Shown here: in pieces, positions 18,572 through 26,333 of the stretch
Position numbering within the stretch: the stretch's first letter is position 1
How the letters are laid out: each line of letters starts with the position of its first letter
Origin: Roseibium sp. Sym1
Lineage (GTDB): Bacteria; Pseudomonadota; Alphaproteobacteria; Rhizobiales; Stappiaceae
Direction of reading: 5' to 3'
DNA length: 64,000 bases
Assembly: GCF_027359675.1 (NCBI RefSeq)
Contig: NZ_CP114786.1
Span: 3,384,501 to 3,448,500, forward strand
Notes under the pieces: model-generated
The model's input: only the letters and a program-made list of their open reading frames with translations
Databases searched by the model: none
What the model was told of the DNA's origin: nothing
Position numbers and translations under genes: made by a program

Positions 18572-19063
18572 ATGCGCCGTGCCCTCATATTTCTGGCACT
18601 AGTTCTTCTTCCCGCACCCGTCCATTCCCAATCGGCTGCAACGCATGCGGTCGAGGTTCTGGATCTTCAGCTTGCCATGCGCGCGGCGTTGCGCGCCGTG
18701 GAGGTCTGCAACGAGGCCGGATACCAGGCCGGGGCCTCCGTGGTCGATCGTTTTGGCGTCGAACAGGTCACCCTGCGCAACAACATGGGCGGTGCACATG
18801 TCGGCGAGGCAGCAAGGCGCAAGGCCTGGACGGCTGCCTCCTTCAACCTGCCGACGTCTGAGCTGGAGCAGCTTGCCGCGGGGGGCGGCGGCGCCGCGCT
18901 TGCCGCCATGCCGGGGGTGGTGCCGCTTGGCGGGGGGCTCCCCATTGTTACGGGGGCCGGAGAGCTGCTCGGGGCTATCGGCGTGGCCGGAGGAGGTGGC
19001 AGTGAAAACGAGGCCCAATGTGCCCGGGCCGGTCTTGACGCGATTGCGGATCAGTTGAAATAA
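18572..19063 (+). CDS. Secreted GlcG/HbpS-like (DUF336) protein
   Basis: A 163-residue protein with a signal peptide (MRRALIFLALVLLPAPVHSQ). A GlcG/HbpS-type domain follows, with early helices rich in Ala (LQLAMRAALRAVEVC), the VVDRFG strand, and the Gly-rich LGGGLPIVTGAGELLGAIGVAGGG segment. Members bind haem or small organic acids, and some sense them. The start at 18572 was chosen because it gives a signal peptide; a longer frame starts inside the terminator. Its place after petABC suggests a haem link, which is inference. Confidence 0.82.
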   Translation: MRRALIFLALVLLPAPVHSQSAATHAVEVLDLQLAMRAALRAVEVCNEAGYQAGASVVDRFGVEQVTLRNNMGGAHVGEAARRKAWTAASFNLPTSELEQLAAGGGGAALAAMPGVVPLGGGLPIVTGAGELLGAIGVAGGGGSENEAQCARAGLDAIADQLK

Positions 19064-19128
19064 ACCTTGCCTGCGCCGATCCGAACATGGGATGACGCGG
19101 CAGGCTGTTCAGACGATTGGGAGCGGAC

Positions 19129-20007
19129 ATGGCAGAAGCAGTTTTGGGCGTTATCGGCGGGTCCGGCATCTACGACCTTCCCGGGTTGGAAAATGCCGAG
19201 TGGATCACCGTCGAGAGCCCCTGGGGCACGCCGTCCGACCAGGTGCGCACCGGCACCATCAACGGCCTGAAGATCGTTTTCCTGCCGCGGCACGGCCGTG
19301 GCCACGTCTATTCGCCGACCACGATCAACTATCGCGCCAACATCGACGTGATGAAGCGCTGCGGCGTGACCGATCTCCTGTCGGTGTCTGCCTGCGGTTC
19401 GCTGAAGGAAGAACACGCGCCGGGAACCTTCGTGCTGGTGGACCAGTTCATCGACCGCACCATCGCCCGCGAGAAGAGCTTTTTCGGGACCGGCTGCGTC
19501 GCCCATGTGTCCATGGCGACCCCCGTCAGCCCGAAGCTGGTGGACGCTGTTGCCGCTGCCGCCGAAGCCGAAGGCCTCGCCTATGCAAAGGGCGGTACCT
19601 ATCTGGCGATGGAAGGCCCCCAATTCTCCTCCCTGGCCGAAAGCCGGCTTTACCGGTCCTGGGGCTGCGACGTGATCGGCATGACCAACATGCCGGAAGC
19701 CAAGCTCGCCCGCGAGGCAGAGATCTGCTACGCGACCGTTGCCATGGTCACGGACTATGACAGCTGGCATCCGGACCACGGCGAGGTCGACATCCAGGCG
19801 ATCATCAAGGTGCTGCACGAGAATGCCGAAAACGCGCAGCGGCTCGTCGCACGCGTGGCACGCGACCTGCCCAAGGACTACCAGTCCTGTCCGGCCGGCT
19901 CGGACACGGCGCTCGAGTTCGCGTTCCTGACCGCGCCGGACAAGTTCGACCCGGTGCTGGTTGCAAGGCTCGATGCGGTGGCCGGGCGGGTACTGAACCG
20001 GGAGTAA
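19129..20007 (+). CDS. mtnP: S-methyl-5'-thioadenosine phosphorylase
   Basis: Cleaves 5'-methylthioadenosine with phosphate to adenine and 5-methylthioribose-1-phosphate. The 292-residue protein starts with GVIGGSGIYDLPG and has PRHGRGHVYSP, TTINYRAN, SVSACGSLKE, MEGPQFSSLAESRLYR and VAMVTDYDSWH, all family landmarks. The ATG at 19129 with GGGAGCGG upstream is preferred over a TTG at 19117. Adenine released here can be used by the apt product encoded 100 bp downstream. Confidence 0.95.
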   Translation: MAEAVLGVIGGSGIYDLPGLENAEWITVESPWGTPSDQVRTGTINGLKIVFLPRHGRGHVYSPTTINYRANIDVMKRCGVTDLLSVSACGSLKEEHAPGTFVLVDQFIDRTIAREKSFFGTGCVAHVSMATPVSPKLVDAVAAAAEAEGLAYAKGGTYLAMEGPQFSSLAESRLYRSWGCDVIGMTNMPEAKLAREAEICYATVAMVTDYDSWHPDHGEVDIQAIIKVLHENAENAQRLVARVARDLPKDYQSCPAGSDTALEFAFLTAPDKFDPVLVARLDAVAGRVLNRE

Positions 20008-20107
20008 CCTTCTCCGACAGTTTGAATAGGCTTCGACCGCTTGAGGAAACTTGGTATAACCTCCGGCCGGGGCCGAAGGTGGAATGCTTCAAATAGAAAG
20101 AAAAGTG

Positions 20108-20656
20108 ATGACCGAACAGACGATCCAGGATGAATTGATCAGCTCCATTCGCACGATCAAGGATTATCCGAAAGACGGCATCCTGTTTCGGGACATCACG
20201 ACCCTTCTGGGCAATGCACGCTCCTTCCGCCGGGCGGTCGACGCGCTTGTGCAGCCCTGGGCGGGATCCAAGGTCGACCAGATTGCTGGGATCGAGGCGC
20301 GCGGCTTCATTCTGGGCGGTGCAGTCGCGCATCAGCTGTCGGCCGGTTTCGTGCCGATCCGCAAGAAGGGCAAGCTGCCGCACGAAACCGTGCGCATCGC
20401 CTATTCCCTGGAATACGGTCTCGACGAGATGGAAATGCACAAGGATGCGATACGTCCCGGCGACAGCGTCATCCTGGTCGACGACCTGATCGCGACCGGC
20501 GGCACCGCCGAGGCCGCCTGCAAGTTGCTGAGATCCATGGGCGCCAATATCGAAGCCGCCGTTTTCATCGTCGACCTGCCGGACCTCGGAGGGCGGAAGA
20601 AACTGGAAGCTCTCAACGTGCCGGTGCGCACGCTGGTCGAGTTTCCGGGACACTGA
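20108..20656 (+). CDS. apt: Adenine phosphoribosyltransferase
   Basis: Converts adenine and PRPP to AMP. The 182-residue protein has [16 protein letters not shown] near the start, [17 protein letters not shown], and the PRPP-binding loop [17 protein letters not shown]. This start gives the usual length; an ATG at 20084 would add eight residues and cannot be ruled out. Together with mtnP it forms an adenine salvage pair. Confidence 0.95.
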   Translation: MTEQTIQDELISSIRTIKDYPKDGILFRDITTLLGNARSFRRAVDALVQPWAGSKVDQIAGIEARGFILGGAVAHQLSAGFVPIRKKGKLPHETVRIAYSLEYGLDEMEMHKDAIRPGDSVILVDDLIATGGTAEAACKLLRSMGANIEAAVFIVDLPDLGGRKKLEALNVPVRTLVEFPGH

Positions 20657-20662
20657 TCCGCC

Positions 20663-21325
20663 ATGACGGGAGGAGCCGGGGAGGGCGCCGGAAAACCGGA
20701 TTTTTCCGAGAGATTCCGGACCGATTTCGAGACATTGCTGAAATGGCGGCGGGATGTCCGCCGCTTCAGGGAAGAAAAACTGCCCGAGGGCATGCTGGAC
20801 CATCTGCTGGAGCTGGCCGACCTGGCCCCCTCGGTCGGCAACAGCCAGCCCTGGCGGATCGTGAAGGTCGAGAGCGCCGGTAAACGCTCCGAGATCGTGT
20901 CGACCTTCGAGGCCGAGAACGAAGCCGCCGCCCGGACCTACGACAGCGACAAGGCTCTTTTGTACCGCCAGCTCAAGCTGGCGGGGCTGAAGGAAGCGCC
21001 CGTGCATCTGGCCGTTTTCAGCGACGAGGATCCGGAACAGGGCCATGGTCTCGGGCGCATGACCATGCCCGAGACGCTGGCCTATTCCACCGTCAGCATG
21101 ATCCACACATTCTGGCTTGCGGCCCGGGCGGAGGGCGTCGGGGTCGGATGGGTGTCGATCCTGGATCCTGAAAAGGTCACGCGGATCCTGCAGGTTGACG
21201 CAGGATGGCGGCTCGTGGCTTATCTATGCGTCGGCTATCCGGAAGAAGAACATGTCGACCCGGAACTTGAGCGGGCGCGTTGGCAGGCGCGGACGCCGCT
21301 GGCATCCCGCCTACTTCATCGATGA
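20663..21325 (+). CDS. bluB: 5,6-dimethylbenzimidazole synthase
   Basis: Flavin-destroying nitroreductase-fold enzyme that makes 5,6-dimethylbenzimidazole, the lower ligand of vitamin B12, from reduced FMN and oxygen. The 220-residue protein matches BluB by LLKWRRDVRRFREEKLPE, LADLAPSVGNSQPWRIV, the Tyr-rich DSDKALLYRQLKLAGL and the late GVGVGWVSILDPEKV. It starts six bases after apt. No other B12 gene is near. Confidence 0.93.
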   Translation: MTGGAGEGAGKPDFSERFRTDFETLLKWRRDVRRFREEKLPEGMLDHLLELADLAPSVGNSQPWRIVKVESAGKRSEIVSTFEAENEAAARTYDSDKALLYRQLKLAGLKEAPVHLAVFSDEDPEQGHGLGRMTMPETLAYSTVSMIHTFWLAARAEGVGVGWVSILDPEKVTRILQVDAGWRLVAYLCVGYPEEEHVDPELERARWQARTPLASRLLHR

Positions 21326-21334
21326 GGGCAAATC

Positions 21335-21814
21335 ATGAGCATCGTCACACGCCGGATAACCGAGGACGACAAGGATGCCGTCTATCAGCTCCTGGCAGAG
21401 CGTTGGGCCGGTCCGGAAATGCTGCTCGACGGCGAGACCATCGATGCGTCGAGCCTGCCGGGTTTTGTTGCCTACGAGGGCAGCGAGCTGGTCGGCCTCG
21501 TCACCCTGATCAAGCGTGAGCACGAGTGGGAAATCCTCACGCTCGATTCTCTCAACCGCTGGGGTGGTACCGGAACCTTGTTGCTCAACGCCGTTGTCGA
21601 CGACGCCCGTGCGAGTGGCATCGGCCGGCTGACGGTGAGGACCTCCAACGACAATCTCGACGCCTTTCGCTTTTACCAGCGCCGCGGCTTCCGCCTGGAG
21701 CGGATCGCGCAAGGCGTGATCGACGCGGAACGGGAAAAGAAGCCGGAGATCCCGCTGCGCGGCGACTACGGTATCGAGATCCGCGACGAAGTGCTGTTTT
21801 CCCGCAGTCTTTGA
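21335..21814 (+). CDS. GNAT-family acetyltransferase
   Basis: A 159-residue protein of the GNAT fold. The core strand WEILTLDSLNRWGGTGTLLL stands at the acetyl-CoA loop, and NLDAFRFYQRRGFRLERI is the typical C-terminal motif. It begins nine bases after bluB with GAGGGCAAATC upstream, so it is likely in the same transcript. The acceptor substrate is unknown. Confidence 0.88.
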   Translation: MSIVTRRITEDDKDAVYQLLAERWAGPEMLLDGETIDASSLPGFVAYEGSELVGLVTLIKREHEWEILTLDSLNRWGGTGTLLLNAVVDDARASGIGRLTVRTSNDNLDAFRFYQRRGFRLERIAQGVIDAEREKKPEIPLRGDYGIEIRDEVLFSRSL

Positions 21815-22146
21815 GGTCACCTGTTGCGGATTGCTTCATCAAACCGCTGACTTGCTCTACCCACTGACCTCATCCTGAGGAGGGCCAAAGGCCCGTCTCG
21901 AAGGATCGGCCACTGGAGCGGGAACACGCGACCGATCCTTCGAGACGTGCGCAAACGCGCTCCTCAGGATGAGGTTGTTTTTGTGGCACCCGCTTGCCTT
22001 TGATTGCCCACAGGGAAGCGTTTGTAAGCCTTTCGCCTATTTGCATTGCGTCGCACAATAGTTATAATTGATCACTCCCAAGAACATTTCCCAAATCGGG
22101 AAATTCCTGTGCATTTGTTGCTCAGAATACTTTAGGAGGATAATTT
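21815..22146. other. Non-coding gap with REP-like palindrome and probable promoter
   Basis: This 332-bp gap carries the large palindromic repeat at 21868-21974, then AT-rich sequence (about 22040-22130) that probably holds the promoter of the methyltransferase gene. AGGAGGATAATTT is its ribosome site. I see no tRNA, small ORF or riboswitch. No promoter hexamers stand out enough to place exactly. Confidence 0.6.
21868..21974. repeat. REP-like palindromic intergenic repeat
   Basis: Nested inverted repeats: outer arms CCTCATCCTGAGGAG (21868-21882) and CTCCTCAGGATGAGG (21960-21974), inner arms CGTCTCGAAGGATCGG (21894-21909) and CCGATCCTTCGAGACG (21932-21947). Both pairs are perfect. This type of palindrome, with CTCATCCTGAGGAG and CGTCTCGAAGGATC modules, is a familiar dispersed repeat in Hyphomicrobiales genomes. 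It lies between GNAT and methyltransferase genes and could also stop transcription. Confidence 0.85.
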
Positions 22147-23169
22147 ATGACCGAAGCCAAGTCTCTGGAAACGGCTGAGGAAATTTCTGACATTGCTTTC
22201 GGTTTCATGGGGTCCAAGGCCCTTTTTTCTGCACTTCATGTCGATTTGTTTTCCGTTCTTTCAGAAAAGACCTTGTCTCCGGCAGAAGTTGCCAAGCAAA
22301 GCGACCTCGATGTCGATCGGGCAACAACGCTTCTGACCGCCCTGACCAGCCTCGGGCTGGTGCGCAAGGAAGGCGACGGCTTCACCAATTCGGCGGCCGC
22401 CGAGGCCTTTCTGGTCAAGGGCCGCAAGTATGACTTCGGCGACTATCTGCGCTTCCAGATCGACAAGCAGATGTATCCGTTCCTGACGCAGCTCAACGAG
22501 GCCCTGACGGACACGCTCGACAAGGACCAGGTGGCCTCCTACGAGGACTGGTTCAGCGACCCGAAGGAAGCGCGGCTCTATTCACGTTCGCAGCATTCCG
22601 GCTCGCTCGGGCCGGGACGGGGGCTGGCCAAACTGGTCGACCTGTCTGCGGCGAAGACCCTACTCGATGTCGGCGGCGGCACCGGCGCGTTCTCGATCTC
22701 GCTGTGCAAGGCCTATCCCGGCCTGCGTTCGACCATCCTGGACTTTCCGAATGTCGCCAGGGTGGGCGAGGAATTCATCGCCGAGGAAGAACTCGAGAGC
22801 CGGATTTCCTACAAGCCGGGCAACGCCCTGAAGGATCCCTGGCCGGACAGCGCGGACGCTGTGCTGATGTCCTACCTGTTTTCCGGCGTGCCGGGCACGT
22901 CCATCCCCGGACTGGTGCGCAAGGCCTTCGAGGTGCTGACCCCGGGCGGCGATTTCATGGTGCATGACTTCATGGTGGACGAGAATCGCGAAGGGCCGAA
23001 ACTGGCCGCGCTCTGGCAATTGCAGCATACCGCCTTCAACCCGGAAGCCCGCTCGATCACGAGTTCCTATGTTGCCGGCCTGATGGAAGCCGCCGGGTTC
23101 ACCAATATCGCGGTGGAACCGATGATCCCGGGCATGACCATGCTTGTTCATGGGCACAAGCCGGAATAG
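22147..23169 (+). CDS. dsyB: Candidate DsyB, MTHB S-methyltransferase of DMSP synthesis
   Basis: A 340-residue SAM methyltransferase of the methyltransf_2 (acetylserotonin/hydroxyneurosporene) fold. It has an N-terminal winged-helix dimerisation part (AFGFMGSKALFSALHVDLF onward) and the SAM loop LLDVGGGTGAFSISL (about 178-192). The catalytic His-x-x-x-D of O-methyltransferases is absent: the site reads SYLFSGVPGTSIPG. That fits a thioether S-methyltransferase, which needs no base. Length and the early motif agree with DsyB, which methylates 4-methylthio-2-hydroxybutyrate. Identity is inferred; another methyltransferase is possible. Confidence 0.62.
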   Translation: MTEAKSLETAEEISDIAFGFMGSKALFSALHVDLFSVLSEKTLSPAEVAKQSDLDVDRATTLLTALTSLGLVRKEGDGFTNSAAAEAFLVKGRKYDFGDYLRFQIDKQMYPFLTQLNEALTDTLDKDQVASYEDWFSDPKEARLYSRSQHSGSLGPGRGLAKLVDLSAAKTLLDVGGGTGAFSISLCKAYPGLRSTILDFPNVARVGEEFIAEEELESRISYKPGNALKDPWPDSADAVLMSYLFSGVPGTSIPGLVRKAFEVLTPGGDFMVHDFMVDENREGPKLAALWQLQHTAFNPEARSITSSYVAGLMEAAGFTNIAVEPMIPGMTMLVHGHKPE

Positions 23170-23192
23170 CATTCGGCCACTTGAAAGGAAGT

Positions 23193-23639
23193 ATGGCAGG
23201 GAGAACCACCTTGCCATCGACCATCGGTGGCAAGGGCAAGAGGCGGATGGGTGAGGACGAGCGACAGGAACACGGGGCAGCGCCCGGCAACGATCTTGTC
23301 ACTGTCGGCCGGGCCTATGGTCCGCTGGAGTGGACGCTCGCCGTCTCGATGCTGAGGGCGGCCGGTCTCCAGATTGGGACACGGGGTGACGCCATTGCGT
23401 CCGTTTCGTGGGACAAGATGATCGCCTGGGGCGGGGTGGCCCTCCAGGTTCCGGCCTCGCAGGCGTCCGACGCAGCCGGACTGCTGACCGCGTTCTATCC
23501 TGTTCGAAAACGCCGCGGTGTGGAGCGGCTGCTGATTGCGGTGGCCGTTTTCCTGTTGTTTCAAGTGCCGCCGCCACCTTCGGGTTTCTATCCGGTCCGT
23601 GCGGCGGTCACGCGTCAGTCCGCTCCGGATCCCGCCTGA
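23193..23639 (+). CDS. DUF2007-like protein with one membrane helix
   Basis: A 148-residue protein. The middle (about 38-105) resembles the DUF2007 putative signalling domain, with LVTVGRAYGPLEWTLAVSML and RAAGLQIGTRGDAIASVSW followed by LQVPASQASDAAGLL. A single hydrophobic stretch (about 113-127) lies near the end. Starts at 23193 or 23247 both have purine-rich sites. It begins 23 bp after the methyltransferase, so they may share a transcript, and its 3' end overlaps the convergent MaoC gene by 25 bp. Function unknown. Confidence 0.6.
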   Translation: MAGRTTLPSTIGGKGKRRMGEDERQEHGAAPGNDLVTVGRAYGPLEWTLAVSMLRAAGLQIGTRGDAIASVSWDKMIAWGGVALQVPASQASDAAGLLTAFYPVRKRRGVERLLIAVAVFLLFQVPPPPSGFYPVRAAVTRQSAPDPA

Positions 23640-24112
23640 CGCTTCCTTTCCACGAACACCGTGCCCTTGAAGGAGAACACCAGCTTGCCGTCCTGGTTGA
23701 CGGCAAGCATGTCGGAATGGACGAGGCCCCAGTCGGGGCGGCTGCGGCTCTCGGTCTTGCCGGTGACCACGCGGCGGTAGCTGAGGCGGTCGCCGACATA
23801 GACGGGCTTGATCCATTTCAGGTCCTTGAACCCTGGAGACGGTCCGAGGCGGGCAGGTGTCCGGCCTTCCGCGAGCGCGGCGTCATGGACCGCCTTGTGG
23901 GCGGCAACCCAGAGCTTCATGAAGATCGATGCCGTGTGCCACCCGGACGCGCACAGACGGCCGAAGTGGGTCTTGGCAGCGGCTTCCTCGCTGAGATGGA
24001 ACGGCTGCGGATCATATTTCCCGGCAAAGCGGATGATGTCTTCGCGCGTGAAGGTGTGGTCGCCGAGCTCCAGCGTGTCACCGATCTCGATGTCCTCGAA
24101 AAACGCTGTCAT
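23615..24112 (-). CDS. MaoC-like hot-dog fold dehydratase (second of tandem pair)
   Basis: A 165-residue single hot-dog domain of the MaoC dehydratase type. It carries FEDIEIGDTLELGDHTFTRE, then FAGKYDPQPFHLSEEAA and LCASGWHTASIFMKL, the hydratase-2-like segment with Asp and His in FxxxxDPQPFH. Its ATG overlaps the stop of the upstream paralogue by four bases. The pair may form a heterodimeric enoyl-CoA hydratase, as known for some actinobacterial MaoC pairs; substrate unknown. Confidence 0.85.
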   Translation of the reverse strand: MTAFFEDIEIGDTLELGDHTFTREDIIRFAGKYDPQPFHLSEEAAAKTHFGRLCASGWHTASIFMKLWVAAHKAVHDAALAEGRTPARLGPSPGFKDLKWIKPVYVGDRLSYRRVVTGKTESRSRPDWGLVHSDMLAVNQDGKLVFSFKGTVFVERKRQAGSGAD

Positions 24113-24567
24113 GGTGCAGCCTCCCGCCTGGCGAACAGGATCGGGTTTTCCCATTTGAGCACCTCCACGCCATGCTGGTTTGTGGCGGTGACGCGCACGG
24201 ATGCGATGCCGAGATCCGGCTTCGAGCGCATCGCCTTCGTCTCCAGCACTTCTGCTTTCGCCGTCAGCGTGTCGCCGGGAAACACCGGACGTTTCCATTG
24301 AAGCTCGTTTATACCCGGCGAGCCGCGGCCCGCCGTCTTGTTCAGAAAACCCGTTGCCAGCAGGCGCATCACCAGAGAGGCGGTGTGCCAGCCCGATGCG
24401 GCGAGGCCGCCCAGGATCGAGGCCTTGCCGGCCGCTTCGTCCAGATGGAATGGCTGCGGATCGAATTCCTCCGCGAACTCGATGATGTCGTCTTTGGTAA
24501 CGGTGAGCGCGCCCAGGTCATATTCCTGGCCGGGCGCAAGATCTTCGAAGTGGATGAGGTCGGACAT
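24109..24567 (-). CDS. MaoC-like hot-dog fold dehydratase (first of tandem pair)
   Basis: A 152-residue paralogue of the downstream protein, with the same layout: IHFEDLAPGQEYDLGALTVT, FAEEFDPQPFHLDEAAG and GGLAASGWHTASLVMRL. The DPQPFH motif, which includes the likely catalytic Asp/His pair, is intact in both. The 4-bp ATGA overlap points to coupled translation and a possible paired complex. Confidence 0.85.
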   Translation of the reverse strand: MSDLIHFEDLAPGQEYDLGALTVTKDDIIEFAEEFDPQPFHLDEAAGKASILGGLAASGWHTASLVMRLLATGFLNKTAGRGSPGINELQWKRPVFPGDTLTAKAEVLETKAMRSKPDLGIASVRVTATNQHGVEVLKWENPILFARREAAP

Positions 24568-24642
24568 GAAACCGGATGGTGAATGAACGGGGTTGGAAAA
24601 GGGGTGCGTCCACGTTTCCGGGGCAAATTGTGTGGGCGACGG

Positions 24643-25008
24643 TCAGTCGTAGTAGATCTCGTTGTCGTCCATGTAGACGTTGCTGGCCGCGCAGATGTCG
24701 ATGTCGATGGGATCGTCGAGCACTTCACTGTCGTCTTCGCCGAGCCAGCCGACCTGGAATGTCTGTTCACAATTGCCGGTATCGGCCGTGAATTCCGCGG
24801 TAGCGTTCTCTCCGGGCTCGAGAATGTCGGACAACCAGTTGTCGGACCAGCCGCTGCCGTCATTGGTGTAGAAGCCGACCACGATGTTGTTTTCGGTATT
24901 GTTGTAGATCTGGAAGAACCCTTGCGAACCGGTTCCCTGTGCGAGCGCGGCGGTGCCGGTCGTGAAAACAATGAGGCCGATGGCGGCCGACTTCAGAACG
25001 TTCATCAT
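24643..25008 (-). CDS. Small secreted acidic protein
   Basis: A 121-residue protein with a clear signal peptide (MMNVLKSAAIGLIVFTTGTAALAQ). The mature part is acidic and contains IYNNTENNIVVGFYTND, a Trp-rich GWSDNW stretch and two cysteines (NCEQTF, DICAAS) that could form a disulfide. I recognise no family with certainty. GGGGGAGAG lies directly before the start. It stands alone, 51 bp from the second 268-bp repeat. Confidence 0.75.
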   Translation of the reverse strand: MMNVLKSAAIGLIVFTTGTAALAQGTGSQGFFQIYNNTENNIVVGFYTNDGSGWSDNWLSDILEPGENATAEFTADTGNCEQTFQVGWLGEDDSEVLDDPIDIDICAASNVYMDDNEIYYD

Positions 25009-25383
25009 CTCTCCCCCAAGGCAGACCACTGCCCAGACAGTTACTGAGCGCCCAGAAGCTAGGGTCAGGACTCACTCATTGAATGAAATGGTAGGGATGA
25101 ATTTGTTCGGATACGAGGCGCAAATCTGCAGGAAACCGTCCGGTTTTCAAAGATTTGCAACGACGTTGCCGGGCAAATTCACCCTATCCCGTAGGGACGC
25201 AAAAACGGCTTCGATCTGCTGCGTCAAACCGCTCAACCGGGCAGGAAGCCCGCTTTTCGCGCTTTTCCTCGCAGCTCATCGCCGTTTGTTGCGCCATTTC
25301 AATCAATTAATGAGTCCTGACCCTAGTCTCAGCGAAGGCGGAAGTAAATTTAATTGTTCCCCGGCTTCCGTCCGTTGCCAGTT
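25009..25383. other. Non-coding gap dominated by the 268-bp repeat
   Basis: The gap between the secreted protein and the epimerase gene is filled by the inverted-repeat element at 25059-25326. The remaining ~50 bp on each side hold no recognisable feature. Open frames that cross the gap overlap the element and look non-coding. Confidence 0.7.
25059..25326. repeat. 268-bp inverted-repeat element, copy B (MITE-like)
   Basis: Terminal inverted repeats of 33 bp at 25059-25091 and 25294-25326 match at 30 of 33 positions and begin CTAGGGTCAGGACTCA. Read on the minus strand, its interior aligns with copy A (3851-4118) over most of its length, with shared blocks such as AGCGGGCTT, GCCCGGT, TGACG, GAAGCC and TTTCCTGC. 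A CGGGC-AGGAA-GCCCG hairpin (25238-25252) and an AAACCG/CGGTTT hairpin (25133-25146) sit at places equivalent to those in copy A, with changed bases. No coding capacity. Confidence 0.8.
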
Positions 25384-26283
25384 TCAGACCTTCACGTATT
25401 TGCGCCAGTCATGTTCCTCCTTGAAGCCCAGGACCTCGCGGATCTTGCGATTGGAGAAAAGCGCCTCGTGTTCGCCAAGGTCCCGGGAGAGCGGCACGTT
25501 CGGAAAGAACCGTTTCAGGATCTCCTCGTTGGGAATGTCGACGGAATTGGTGTCGTTGCCGGCATTGAAGACCTGGTAGCCGAGCCCGTCCCTTGCAAGG
25601 CAAAGATCGACGATCTGGCCAAGGTCCCGGGCGTCGATGTAACAGAAGATGTTCCTGCGGCGCTGAGCGGGATTGGCGAAAAAGTCCGGGAAGCGGTCAT
25701 ACTCGTGCGGCTCGATGACATTGCCGATCCGGAGCGCGTAGATGTCGAAGCCCGAGCGCCGCTGGAAGGCGCGGGCGGTCTGTTCGTTGACGACCTTCGA
25801 CAGACCGTAGCTGTCCATCGGATCGACATCGTAATCCTCTTCGACCGGCAGCACCTTCGGATCGACGACACCGTCGGCGAAACACACGCCATAGGTGGTT
25901 TCCGACGAGGCGATGATGATCTTGCGGATGCCCAGTTTCACCGCCGCCTCGATAACGTTGTAGGTGCCGACGGCATTGACCTCGAAAGTCTCGTTGTCCG
26001 GATGGATCAGGATCCGCGGCACGGCGGCAAAATGGACTACGGCATCGAAGGCGGGCACGCCTGTTCCGGGTTCCAGCTCGTCGAAATTGGCGTAGCTGGT
26101 CATCACGTTGAACATCTCGCCCGAGGACGTGATATCGGCGGTCAGGTTGTCGACACCCGGATGATCGAGCGGGGTCAGATCGACATTGACCACCCGGTGG
26201 CCACGGTCCAGCAGGTAGGGCACGACATGCTTGCCGGCCTTGCCGGAGCCGCCGGTGAACAGAAGTCTCTTCGGAGTGGTCAT
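25384..26283 (-). CDS. NAD-dependent epimerase/dehydratase (extended SDR)
   Basis: A 299-residue extended short-chain dehydrogenase. It has the nucleotide loop FTGGSGKAGKHV at the start, HFAAVPRIL, the SSETTYGV strand, and the catalytic YGLSK (Tyr-x-x-x-Lys). Such proteins act on nucleotide sugars or on uronate and aldose substrates. The longer frame upstream overlaps the LysR end, so the ATG at 26281-26283 is used. The LysR gene lies 50 bp upstream on the same strand. Confidence 0.88.
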   Translation of the reverse strand: MTTPKRLLFTGGSGKAGKHVVPYLLDRGHRVVNVDLTPLDHPGVDNLTADITSSGEMFNVMTSYANFDELEPGTGVPAFDAVVHFAAVPRILIHPDNETFEVNAVGTYNVIEAAVKLGIRKIIIASSETTYGVCFADGVVDPKVLPVEEDYDVDPMDSYGLSKVVNEQTARAFQRRSGFDIYALRIGNVIEPHEYDRFPDFFANPAQRRRNIFCYIDARDLGQIVDLCLARDGLGYQVFNAGNDTNSVDIPNEEILKRFFPNVPLSRDLGEHEALFSNRKIREVLGFKEEHDWRKYVKV

Positions 26284-26333
26284 GAACTTGTCCCTGTGTC
26301 TCAATAGGTGAATGCAGGCCGTTGCCGGGGTGG

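Noticed and set aside
24953..25579. A plus-strand ORF across repeat copy B
   Set aside because: It is antisense to the secreted protein and epimerase genes at its ends and has no ribosome site or motif.
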